Below are positions 1 to 5,917 of a DNA stretch of 8,455 nucleotides, one piece after another. This DNA is from Desulfobacula sp. (GTDB lineage: Bacteria > Desulfobacterota > Desulfobacteria > Desulfobacterales > Desulfobacteraceae). The notes beneath the pieces are model-generated. The model was not told the origin of the DNA. It ran no database searches and saw nothing but the letters and a program-made list of their open reading frames with translations. Numbering within the stretch: position 1 is the first letter of the stretch; every line of letters begins with the position of its first letter. Where the stretch lies: NCBI GenBank assembly GCA_011390085.1, contig JAABTB010000069.1:1-8455 (forward strand), read 5' to 3'. Made by a program: the position numbers and the translations under genes.

Positions 1-361
1 CGTGGAGTTCCAAGATCGCAAGGTTATAAAGGCCGAGATAGGTTCTCAGAAGAACACCCCCTGAATTGGCGGCATCGGCCACCGGGTGGTGGGCCACCAT
101 GGCATCGACCCCTGATGCTCCTGCCAGTTCAATGGCGCTTTCCGTAAGGGTCATCATAACAGCCAGTTTTTTAACCGGCATGTCCGGATCACCCACTACC
201 AGGCCAGGCGTCTCGGTGACCGCTTTTCCCGGGATATCGGAGGATTTAGTGACGATAAAAGGATTTTTTCCGGCCGAGGCCCCTCCCGGGCGGATAACCC
301 GGCCGCCGGTAATGGTATCCAATACCATTACCAGATCTTTTACTGTAATCTGTTCTGCCAT
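1..361 (-). CDS. Nif3-like dinuclear metal centre protein (3' end cut by window)
   Basis: The 120 visible codons match the N-terminal half of the Nif3/YbgI family, which forms hexamers with a two-metal site; the biological reaction is generally unsettled. The supporting block is GLVVGDP (about residues 53-59), then VKKLAVMMTLTESAIELA and a metal-binding type motif AHHPV with H91 and H92. The spacing and order fit the family pattern of a GLxVGdP stretch, a strand, and then HHP. The start ATG at 361-359 is supported by AGGAG 6 nt upstream. It lies 23 nt after the FAD oxidoreductase stop, so it is almost certainly the third gene of that operon. The C-terminal half, which should carry the remaining metal ligands, is outside the window. 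Family assignment is fairly sure; its role here (metal or cofactor handling for the operon enzymes) is only a guess. Confidence 0.8.
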   Translation of the reverse strand, partial: MAEQITVKDLVMVLDTITGGRVIRPGGASAGKNPFIVTKSSDIPGKAVTETPGLVVGDPDMPVKKLAVMMTLTESAIELAGASGVDAMVAHHPVADAANSGGVLLRTYLGLYNLAILELH

Positions 362-384
362 TTTCAGCTCCTATTTAATGGTTT

Positions 385-1656
385 TTAACGGTTCAGGAAC
401 ACATCGGTCAAACCCGCATCCGACACTCTTTTCCTGATGATGTCAATATCTGTTGTATACAACCCTTTTTCTCTCATTCGTGCAAAGAATACCGATCCTG
501 AAAAAGTGAATTTCAAATCCAGCCGTTGCCGGTCCGTCATCTGTTCCCGGACATGGCCGACGGCATCCCCGATCGCGGTGGTTTCCGGCAGGACAATGGG
601 GGTTCCGGAATTCCGGGCTGCATTGAAACCCGCCAGGGTCCCGGTACAGACAGCTTCCGTATGCCCGACCAGAAGCCCTGCCTTTTCCCCTGCACAGAAA
701 AGGTTTTTGACTCCTTCGACCTTGAGCCGGTTGTCCCGGGGGGACATAGCCAGGAACCGGACGGAATTTCCTTTCCCCCCTGCGTAAGGGTCTTCATACC
801 TGGCATTTTCAAGTCCGGGAATCTTCCTAAGCAATTCCAAAGGGAAAAACGGGCTCATGAGTTTTGCATGACCGGTATCCAGCAGGATCACATTTTCTTC
901 AAATTCGTCTATGGCATACTGCTGGCAGGCTTTCATGGACAGCTTGCCGCTCGTCCTGAGGGACTTCGGGACCGGTATGACGGCTACCCCGTCTTCTTCA
1001 AGCCGGTGACGGATCTCGGATGACAAGGACCCCTTGTGCAGTTTGCACGAACCGCTCATGGCACCGGTCTGGCCTTGTTTTTGCCCGATCATCTCCCTTA
1101 CCCCGGCTTTTCCGGCAATGCTGACACGGCCTCCAAAGGAATGGCACCTGAGGATGCACATGGCGCAGCCTTTCCCATATTTGGTACACAATGCCGGCGG
1201 GCCGGCTGTGCCCGTGGTGTCAATAAAGACATCCCCTTTGAGTTCAACCGGTTCATGACCGCTTTTTCCTTCAACCGCTTCAATCCAGCCGTTTTTTACT
1301 GTTACGTCTGTTATTCTTGTGTTCATCAGGACGGTCACGCCCTGATCGAAAAGCAACTGCCGGACGGCAGGTTCGATGGTACCGACATTATAGAGACAGG
1401 CATGATTGTGGCCGGGGAAATTGATGTTCTTGTGGAGCAGATGCCTGTCGGTCAGTATCAGAAGCTCTCCTCCCCCCATGGCGATGAGTTCTTCGGCCGC
1501 CGTAAAGCGCCCGTTATTGCGCATGATGCCTCCGACCAGGCCTGTCCCTAAAAGCATGTCCGTCCGTTCCGCCAGCGTCACCCGGGCACCCTGTTTTTTA
1601 GCTGCGAGCGCTGCGGCACAGCCGGCCCAGCCTCCTCCGATAACCACAATATCCAT
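385..1656 (-). CDS. FAD-dependent oxidoreductase with Cys-rich insert
   Basis: A 423-residue flavoprotein. The N-terminus has a dinucleotide-binding fold: VVIGGGWAGCAAALAA (residues 4-19) followed by an acidic strand end, TLAER. The C-terminal FAD-contact motif is NLFCAGEKAGLLVG (318-331) followed by CTGTLAGFNAAR. Both resemble GidA/TrmFO and 'FAD_oxidored' proteins, but the length and middle do not fit the tRNA-modifying members, so a small-molecule oxidoreductase is more likely. The middle carries C157-x6-C164-x2-C167-x3-C171, which could hold a metal or Fe-S cluster; more cysteines are at 204, 244, 321 and 337. There is no signal peptide, so it is cytoplasmic. ATG at 1656 is preceded by AAGGAG at good spacing. 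The gene starts 41 nt after the ThDP enzyme stop and ends 23 nt before the Nif3-like start, so it is the middle gene of the operon. The substrate is unknown. Confidence 0.85.
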   Translation of the reverse strand: MDIVVIGGGWAGCAAALAAKKQGARVTLAERTDMLLGTGLVGGIMRNNGRFTAAEELIAMGGGELLILTDRHLLHKNINFPGHNHACLYNVGTIEPAVRQLLFDQGVTVLMNTRITDVTVKNGWIEAVEGKSGHEPVELKGDVFIDTTGTAGPPALCTKYGKGCAMCILRCHSFGGRVSIAGKAGVREMIGQKQGQTGAMSGSCKLHKGSLSSEIRHRLEEDGVAVIPVPKSLRTSGKLSMKACQQYAIDEFEENVILLDTGHAKLMSPFFPLELLRKIPGLENARYEDPYAGGKGNSVRFLAMSPRDNRLKVEGVKNLFCAGEKAGLLVGHTEAVCTGTLAGFNAARNSGTPIVLPETTAIGDAVGHVREQMTDRQRLDLKFTFSGSVFFARMREKGLYTTDIDIIRKRVSDAGLTDVFLNR

Positions 1657-1697
1657 GTCTTGATCTCCTTTCAGGACTTTATTTCATATCAGATTTT

Positions 1698-3443
1698 TCA
1701 TTTTTTAGTGTTGCTTTTCGTAAAACTTCCATGGTGTTCCCCGTTGACTTTATGGATCCAGGAATAAACCGGCGGAAGCGCCGTGACCTCTGATTCCGTA
1801 ACAACATCAAGGAAAACCGGCCCGTCTGTTGAAAAGGCTTTTTCCAAGGCACTGTCCAGCATATCGGGGGAAGTGATCCGATGGGCCTCCATTCCAAACC
1901 CTTGCGCTACTTTTGCCGGGTCCCCGGTTGAAAAGTCAACGGAGAAGAATTTATCCCGGGTATGAATGGCCTGCAGGGCTTTGATCCAACCGAAACAGGC
2001 ATTGTTAAAATGGATCAGGACTGCCCGGATATTGAGCCGGACCAGGGTCTCCAGTTCACCGGCCGACATGCCGAGGCTACCGTCACCGAACATTCCTACC
2101 AGCACGGCATCGGGCCGGGCAAAGTAAGCCCCGGCAAGGGCTGGGATGGCATACCCGAGCCCGCCGAATGCCCGGGGGATGATAAATGTGGACCTGTTAT
2201 CACATAACCGCAGGTACCGGGTAATATAGGGGGTCGGGGTGCCTGCATCGGCAATGACAATGGACCCGGGACCGAGATGCTTGTTGATGCTCGAAATCAC
2301 CCGCTGGGGTTTGATGGGGAAGGCCCGGGACAAAAAATCCGTTTCCGATTCCTGCCAGAATTGCCGGCGTTTCCGGTTCAGACCCTCTACCCACTCCCTT
2401 GGGCCGTCTATGGTTCCGGCCTCGCCCAGGAGCACCAGCAAATCCTTTAAAACCAGCCTGGCATCTCCGGCCACACTGATTCTGTTTCGATAATTATTGC
2501 CCAGCATGACCGGGTCAAGATCCACCTGGAGGATATTTCTTTCAGGCTTGAAAGATGGAAGGGTCCATTTGATTGTGGACACCGACCCGATCTTGCACCC
2601 GATATAAAACAGGGTGTCGCTCTCTTCCACCGCCCGGATGGCATGGGGATGGAAACCGTTGTCGCCGATGACCCCCAGTGCCAGGGGGTGGTGGTCCGGC
2701 ATGATGCCCTGGCCCGAAATCGTTGTTACCACAGGGATTCCCATAAATTCCGCCAACGCCCTGATTTCTTCCTCTGCCTGGGAATGTTTGGCGCCGCCGC
2801 CCGCGATGATAACGGTTTTTTTGCCTTTATCCAGCAGCAGGGCGGCAAGGCTTTCAAGCCCTGCCCGGCTGCCCCGGGTCCGGAAAGCCGGGTAGTTGCA
2901 ACATTCCGGTTCACCATAGATGTCATGACCGGTCTCCGGGTATTCCCCTTTCAGGCATTCCTGGGGGAAGGCCAGATGAACGGCACCGGGGCGCCCTGTT
3001 GTGGCAACCCGGAAGGCCCGCCGGATCACTTCGGGGATCCGGGAAATATCCTTGACCAGGCAGGACCATTTGGTAACCGGTTCGAACAGCCGCTGACAAT
3101 CAAGTTCGGTAATGGTCTTTTTCCCCTCGCCGTTCATCGGGTTGTCGGATGTAAAAAGGATCACCGGCACTGATGAGGCATCGGCCTCTGCCACGCCGGG
3201 GAGTGAATACAGGGCACCGGCACCGCTGGGACATTCACAGATACCGGGTTTGTGAGAAATCCTGGCATAGGCGTCTGCCATAAAGGATGCAGACCGTTCA
3301 TCCCTGGCCATCACATGCCGCAGATCCCCTCCTGAATCATAGAGTGCTTCATATAAAGGGATACTGGTATCTCCGGGAACACCGAATATGACCTTGACAT
3401 CATATTGTTCCAGCATTTTGACAATTACATCCGCACCTTTCAT
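1698..3443 (-). CDS. ThDP-dependent enzyme, acetolactate synthase-like
   Basis: A 581-residue protein with the three-domain layout of the acetolactate synthase / pyruvate oxidase / benzoylformate decarboxylase superfamily: pyrimidine-binding domain (about 1-170), central domain (about 195-335) and pyrophosphate-binding domain (about 380-555). The catalytic glutamate is E49 in ARDERSASFMADAYAR. The ThDP/Mg motif starts at GDGS (453-456) and ends at N480-N481. Family members decarboxylate or cleave a 2-oxo acid and may transfer the acyl unit; the sequence alone does not tell carboligase, decarboxylase or acyltransferase. The reading frame also has ATGs at 3473 and 3449. I chose 3443 because AAGGG lies 7 nt upstream of it and the family N-terminus (GADVIVKMLEQYDVKVIFG) starts there. 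It is the first gene of the minus-strand operon, divergent from the GntR gene. The product is cytoplasmic. Superfamily is sure, substrate is not. Confidence 0.88.
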   Translation of the reverse strand: MKGADVIVKMLEQYDVKVIFGVPGDTSIPLYEALYDSGGDLRHVMARDERSASFMADAYARISHKPGICECPSGAGALYSLPGVAEADASSVPVILFTSDNPMNGEGKKTITELDCQRLFEPVTKWSCLVKDISRIPEVIRRAFRVATTGRPGAVHLAFPQECLKGEYPETGHDIYGEPECCNYPAFRTRGSRAGLESLAALLLDKGKKTVIIAGGGAKHSQAEEEIRALAEFMGIPVVTTISGQGIMPDHHPLALGVIGDNGFHPHAIRAVEESDTLFYIGCKIGSVSTIKWTLPSFKPERNILQVDLDPVMLGNNYRNRISVAGDARLVLKDLLVLLGEAGTIDGPREWVEGLNRKRRQFWQESETDFLSRAFPIKPQRVISSINKHLGPGSIVIADAGTPTPYITRYLRLCDNRSTFIIPRAFGGLGYAIPALAGAYFARPDAVLVGMFGDGSLGMSAGELETLVRLNIRAVLIHFNNACFGWIKALQAIHTRDKFFSVDFSTGDPAKVAQGFGMEAHRITSPDMLDSALEKAFSTDGPVFLDVVTESEVTALPPVYSWIHKVNGEHHGSFTKSNTKK

Positions 3444-3510
3444 TTTCATTCCCTTCTCATCCCGGACCCGCATCCGGGAATGATGTGCTTATCAAACCAA
3501 AAATTATTAT

Positions 3511-3518
3511 TTAATTAA
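3511..3518. promoter_or_regulatory. TTAATTAA copy in the operon leader
   Basis: This copy lies about 30-37 bp downstream of the predicted minus-strand start site and 32 bp from the copy at 3543. Read on the minus strand it continues as TTAATTAAATAA, sharing the extended form TTAATTAAAT with the other copies. It is a possible auxiliary operator. Confidence 0.3.
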
Positions 3519-3539
3519 CTAATTTAAATTTAACTATTT

Positions 3540-3554
3540 AATTTAATTAAGTTT
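3540..3554 (-). promoter_or_regulatory. Candidate operator, operon side (AAACTTAATTAAATT)
   Basis: Read on the minus strand, this 15-bp sequence directly follows the TATAAT box of the operon promoter. It is identical to the 15 bp at 3757-3771, which sits 1 nt after the -10 of the regulator promoter. Its core TTAATTAA is a perfect palindrome. A repressor bound here would cover the transcription start. This is inferred from position and identity, not from a known site. Confidence 0.5.
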
Positions 3555-3583
3555 ATTATAATTATATATTTATTGATATTCAA
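3555..3583 (-). promoter_or_regulatory. Predicted sigma70 promoter of the ThDP/FAD/Nif3 operon
   Basis: On the minus strand TTGAAT (3583-3578) is followed by a 17-nt spacer and a consensus TATAAT (3560-3555). The start of transcription would be near 3548, giving a leader of about 105 nt before the ATG at 3443. The AT-rich setting raises the chance of a false TATAAT, but the 17-nt spacing and the matching arrangement of the divergent promoter support it. TTAATTAA copies lie just upstream of the -35 and over the start site. Confidence 0.6.
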
Positions 3584-3585
3584 AT

Positions 3586-3593
3586 TTAATTAA
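3586..3593. promoter_or_regulatory. TTAATTAA copy upstream of the operon -35 box
   Basis: This palindromic core is flanked by AAAT on both sides, making the most symmetric of the four copies. It lies 2 bp upstream of the minus-strand -35 hexamer, 43 bp from the copy at 3543. It could be an auxiliary site for the same regulator. In DNA this AT-rich, chance occurrence cannot be excluded. Confidence 0.35.
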
Positions 3594-3683
3594 ATATTTA
3601 TTCAGACTTAATTCATTGTTCATTTGCGTGTCAAGTTATTTTTTATTTCAATTTGCCTATTTTCCCTTTGCTCATAATTTATT

Positions 3684-3715
3684 TTTTAAAATTCAGTATA
3701 TTATGAATTTTAAAA
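3684..3715. repeat. Perfect 12-bp inverted repeat
   Basis: TTTTAAAATTCA (3684-3695) and TGAATTTTAAAA (3704-3715) are perfect complements around the 8-nt centre GTATATTA. The element lies just upstream of the -35 box of the regulator promoter. It looks like a dimeric protein binding site. A terminator is unlikely because the stem is nearly all A-T, although six Ts follow on the plus strand. Confidence 0.6.
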
Positions 3716-3726
3716 TTTTTTGTCGA

Positions 3727-3755
3727 TTGACAATCAGGGCAATCGCATCTATTCT
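3727..3755 (+). promoter_or_regulatory. Predicted sigma70 promoter of the GntR gene
   Basis: A consensus TTGACA (3727-3732), a 17-nt spacer and TATTCT (3750-3755, four of six consensus bases). The start would be near 3762, giving a leader of about 68 nt to the GTG at 3830. The -35 is embedded in a small palindrome, GATTG-A-CAATC (3725-3735), also readable as TTGTC-gatt-GACAA (3720-3733). Confidence 0.65.
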
Positions 3756-3756
3756 A

Positions 3757-3771
3757 AAACTTAATTAAATT
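3757..3771 (+). promoter_or_regulatory. Candidate operator, regulator side (AAACTTAATTAAATT)
   Basis: Identical over 15 bp to the element at 3540-3554 on the other strand, and in the same position: 1 nt after the -10 box and over the predicted start site. This suggests that one protein, most simply the GntR product itself, controls both promoters. Inferred only. Confidence 0.5.
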
Positions 3772-3829
3772 TACAAATAAAGGATAAAAAACAAAATCTT
3801 ATTACAAATGCCGTAAAGGGAGAGAATGA

Positions 3830-4516
3830 GTGTCAGTAAAAAACCGGAAAAAAATCGTAATGCCGGATGCCAGCCACACCCAGATTGCCTATGAAGGCAT
3901 TAAACAGATTCTTTTTACCAATGAGATTTCGCCTGGCCAGAAGATATCGTACCGCCAGTTGGCAGATCGTCTTGGCATGAGCCTTACACCCATCATCCAG
4001 GCCTTGAAGCATCTTGAATTCCAGGGGATCGTCCGGTATGAGCCCAACAGGGGCTATTCCACGGAACCCATGAGCATTCAGGAAGTCCAGGAAATTTATG
4101 ATATGCGGGAGCTGATCGAGGTTTCCCTGCTCCCGGACGTGATTGCCAACCTTAATGAAGACGGGATTAAAAATCTACGGGTGCTTCTGCATACCGGGGA
4201 AAAATCAGATGAGGAATCGTATCTGAATGAATGCCTGCTCAAGGATAAGGAATTTCATCTGACCCTGGCGTCACTGTCACGCCGGAAAATTCAGGTACAG
4301 ATGCTCAGATATCTGTTCGACCTTTTATATCTCAAGTATCGGGCCGGTCTTCTTTTTATTCAGTCCGAAGACCCTGTGGGGTCACAACACCGGAATATAT
4401 TCAATGCGGTTGTCTCCCATGATGCAGAAGAAACCTGCAAAGCCATGAAAGCGCATTTTGCCAAAATAAAATTTCAGGCACTGAAATCCCTCGGAAGAAT
4501 GATGGCTGAAAAATAA
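3830..4516 (+). CDS. GntR-family regulator, FCD (FadR/VanR) type
   Basis: A 228-residue DNA-binding regulator. The winged helix spans about residues 17-80, with SYRQLADRLGMSLTPIIQAL as the helix-turn-helix and the wing at PNRGY (72-76). The FCD effector domain (about 83-220) starts with the typical EIYDMRELIE. It keeps the usual metal ligands D139 and H143 (KDKEFH), H187 (SQHRNI) and H209 (KAHF), so it probably senses an organic acid bound to a metal ion. The recognition helix is odd: the SRTPVREAL of most members is SLTPIIQAL here, so both arginines are gone. The start is GTG at 3830, with GGGAG 7 nt upstream. An ATG at 3826 is in another frame and stops after about 22 codons; the internal ATG at 3860 has no ribosome site. 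It is divergent from the ThDP operon, its likely target. Repressor or activator cannot be told from the sequence. Confidence 0.88.
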   Translation: MSVKNRKKIVMPDASHTQIAYEGIKQILFTNEISPGQKISYRQLADRLGMSLTPIIQALKHLEFQGIVRYEPNRGYSTEPMSIQEVQEIYDMRELIEVSLLPDVIANLNEDGIKNLRVLLHTGEKSDEESYLNECLLKDKEFHLTLASLSRRKIQVQMLRYLFDLLYLKYRAGLLFIQSEDPVGSQHRNIFNAVVSHDAEETCKAMKAHFAKIKFQALKSLGRMMAEK

Positions 4517-4567
4517 GATCCAGGGAGAAACTGCATCATCCCGTAACAAAAAAATACAATTCCTTTA

Positions 4568-5003
<436 letters not shown>

Positions 5004-5123
5004 ATGATAGCCTATTGCGGTTTAAATTGTTCAAAATGTGATGCATACCTGGCTACCGAAAAAAATGATGAAAGAAAGCGGGAGGCGGCACTGTGTGTGA
5101 AACTTGAAAACCTGCAATTCTAA
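5004..5123 (+). pseudogene. Truncated DUF3795-family protein (39 aa)
   Basis: The ATG at 5004 follows AAAGGGG at suitable spacing and opens a 39-codon frame. It starts MIAYCGLNCSKCDAYLAT, the typical N-terminus of DUF3795 proteins, with the CGLxCxxC cysteines at 5, 9 and 12. Family members are usually about 100 residues or more with further cysteines later. Here the frame stops at 5121-5123 after KLENLQF, so it is a truncated gene rather than a full member. Its last 20 bases overlap the best start of the QueG-like gene in another frame. The ribosome site and codons look intact, so it may still be translated and feed ribosomes to the next gene. Function of the family is unknown; the cysteines suggest metal binding. 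Confidence 0.7.
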
Positions 5124-5865
5124 AGAGAACATTATTCCGACCTGGCTGAGTCAGTGGATGGCCGAAAATGGGTTTGTCCTGTGGGGCGCGGCAGACCTTA
5201 AGGATTTTTCCACACCCCGGGACGAAACCGGAGAAGGATTTGACCTTGCCCTTTCGTGGGCTTTTCCCATGAATCCACGGATCATGGCCGATATCCGGAA
5301 CGGGCCGAACCAGGACTATGCCGATGAGTACAGCCGCGTGAACCATCAGCTCAATTCGATCTCCACGGCATTGGCTGCCGAATTCAAACAGAGGGGCTAT
5401 CGGTCCCTGGCGCTGGCGGCTTCGAGCCGTACCGATACCGTGAATATCAAGGGGGATTTCCCGCATAAGACAGCGGCAACGCGGGCCGGGATCGGCTGGG
5501 TAGGCCGTCATTGCCAGCTCATTACCCGGCCCTTCGGGCCATGGGTTCGGTTGGGGACCGTTTTCGTCGACATTGAACTGCCTTGCGGGCCTTCCCTGGA
5601 AAGGAATTTTTGCGGTGACTGCCGCCGTTGTGTCGATGCCTGTCCCGCATCTGCTTTGACAGGCACGGCATGGTATCCGGGGATACCCCGTGAAGCGATC
5701 CTGGATGTAATGGCCTGTGATCAATGGAAAAAAGAAAATTATTTTCAGTTTCACAAAGGGCATAACTGCGGCATTTGTTCCGCCGTTTGTCCCTTCGGAC
5801 TAAAGACCCTTTATTGTTCGTCAAAGCATAAAAAACCACCAGGAAGCTGGAATAGGCAACCCTGA
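5104..5865 (+). CDS. QueG-like double [4Fe-4S] cluster protein
   Basis: A protein of up to 253 residues related to the epoxyqueuosine reductase (QueG) core. The middle motif GDFPHKTAATRAGIGWVG (117-134) followed by RLGTVFVD (149-156) is the conserved QueG-type cofactor region. Two ferredoxin-like sets follow: C170-x2-C173-x2-C176-x3-C180-P, and C205 with C222-x2-C225-x3-C229-P, enough for two [4Fe-4S] clusters. True QueG is about 350 or more residues and often has a C-terminal HEAT part; this one stops soon after the second cluster. It is therefore better seen as one of the short paralogues common in anaerobes, of unknown substrate. The start is uncertain: a stop at 5098-5100 bars anything earlier, TTG 5104 has no good ribosome site, and the next ATG (5158) has none either. 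Translation may be coupled to the overlapping DUF3795 fragment. The product is cytoplasmic. Confidence 0.8.
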   Translation: MKTCNSKENIIPTWLSQWMAENGFVLWGAADLKDFSTPRDETGEGFDLALSWAFPMNPRIMADIRNGPNQDYADEYSRVNHQLNSISTALAAEFKQRGYRSLALAASSRTDTVNIKGDFPHKTAATRAGIGWVGRHCQLITRPFGPWVRLGTVFVDIELPCGPSLERNFCGDCRRCVDACPASALTGTAWYPGIPREAILDVMACDQWKKENYFQFHKGHNCGICSAVCPFGLKTLYCSSKHKKPPGSWNRQP

Positions 5866-5887
5866 TTTTAAGATCCAGGTTGCCTAT
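5852..5887. repeat. 10-bp inverted repeat at the end of the QueG-like gene
   Basis: ATAGGCAACC (5852-5861) and GGTTGCCTAT (5878-5887) are perfect complements with a 16-nt loop that contains the TGA stop of the QueG-like gene. It may separate transcription from the PBP1b gene 30 nt later. No T-run follows on the plus strand, so an intrinsic terminator is only possible, not shown. Confidence 0.5.
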
Positions 5888-5917
5888 CCGTATCGATTTG
5901 TGGTAATTAGATCCGGT

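Larger units (their letters stand above)
3444..3829. other. AT-rich divergent control region
   Basis: This stretch between the ThDP operon and the GntR gene has no credible coding sequence. It is strikingly richer in A+T than the flanking genes, especially 3500-3780. It holds four copies of TTAATTAA (3511, 3543, 3586, 3761), one predicted sigma70 promoter on each strand, and a 12-bp perfect inverted repeat. The first three TTAATTAA copies are 32 and 43 bp apart, close to three and four helical turns, so they would lie on about the same face of the DNA. A partial fifth copy (ACTTAATT) is at 3606-3613. Confidence 0.75.

Noticed and set aside
437..1551. Long plus-strand open frames opposite the FAD oxidoreductase (for example 526-1023 and 1036-1551).
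   Set aside because: They lie antisense to a gene with clear family motifs, have no ribosome sites and encode no recognisable protein.
3628..3634. Minus-strand TTGACA at 3634-3629 as the operon promoter.
   Set aside because: At 17 nt the -10 would be TTAAGT, a weak match; the TTGAAT/TATAAT pair at 3583-3555 is much better.
3684..3721. Inverted repeat followed by six Ts as an intrinsic terminator on the plus strand.
   Set aside because: The stem is almost entirely A-T and there is no gene upstream on that strand to terminate; an operator is more likely.
3500..3780. AT-rich repeats as a replication origin.
   Set aside because: No DnaA-box-like sequences or replication genes are nearby, and promoters with operators explain the region better.
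5053..5763. A 236-codon minus-strand frame opposite the QueG-like gene.
   Set aside because: The plus strand carries all the cluster motifs; the antisense protein is low-complexity and Pro/Arg/Gly rich with no family signature.
5880..5908. A promoter directly before mrcB (TTGCCT with GTAATT).
   Set aside because: The -10 match is poor and the -35 lies inside the inverted repeat; not enough to call.
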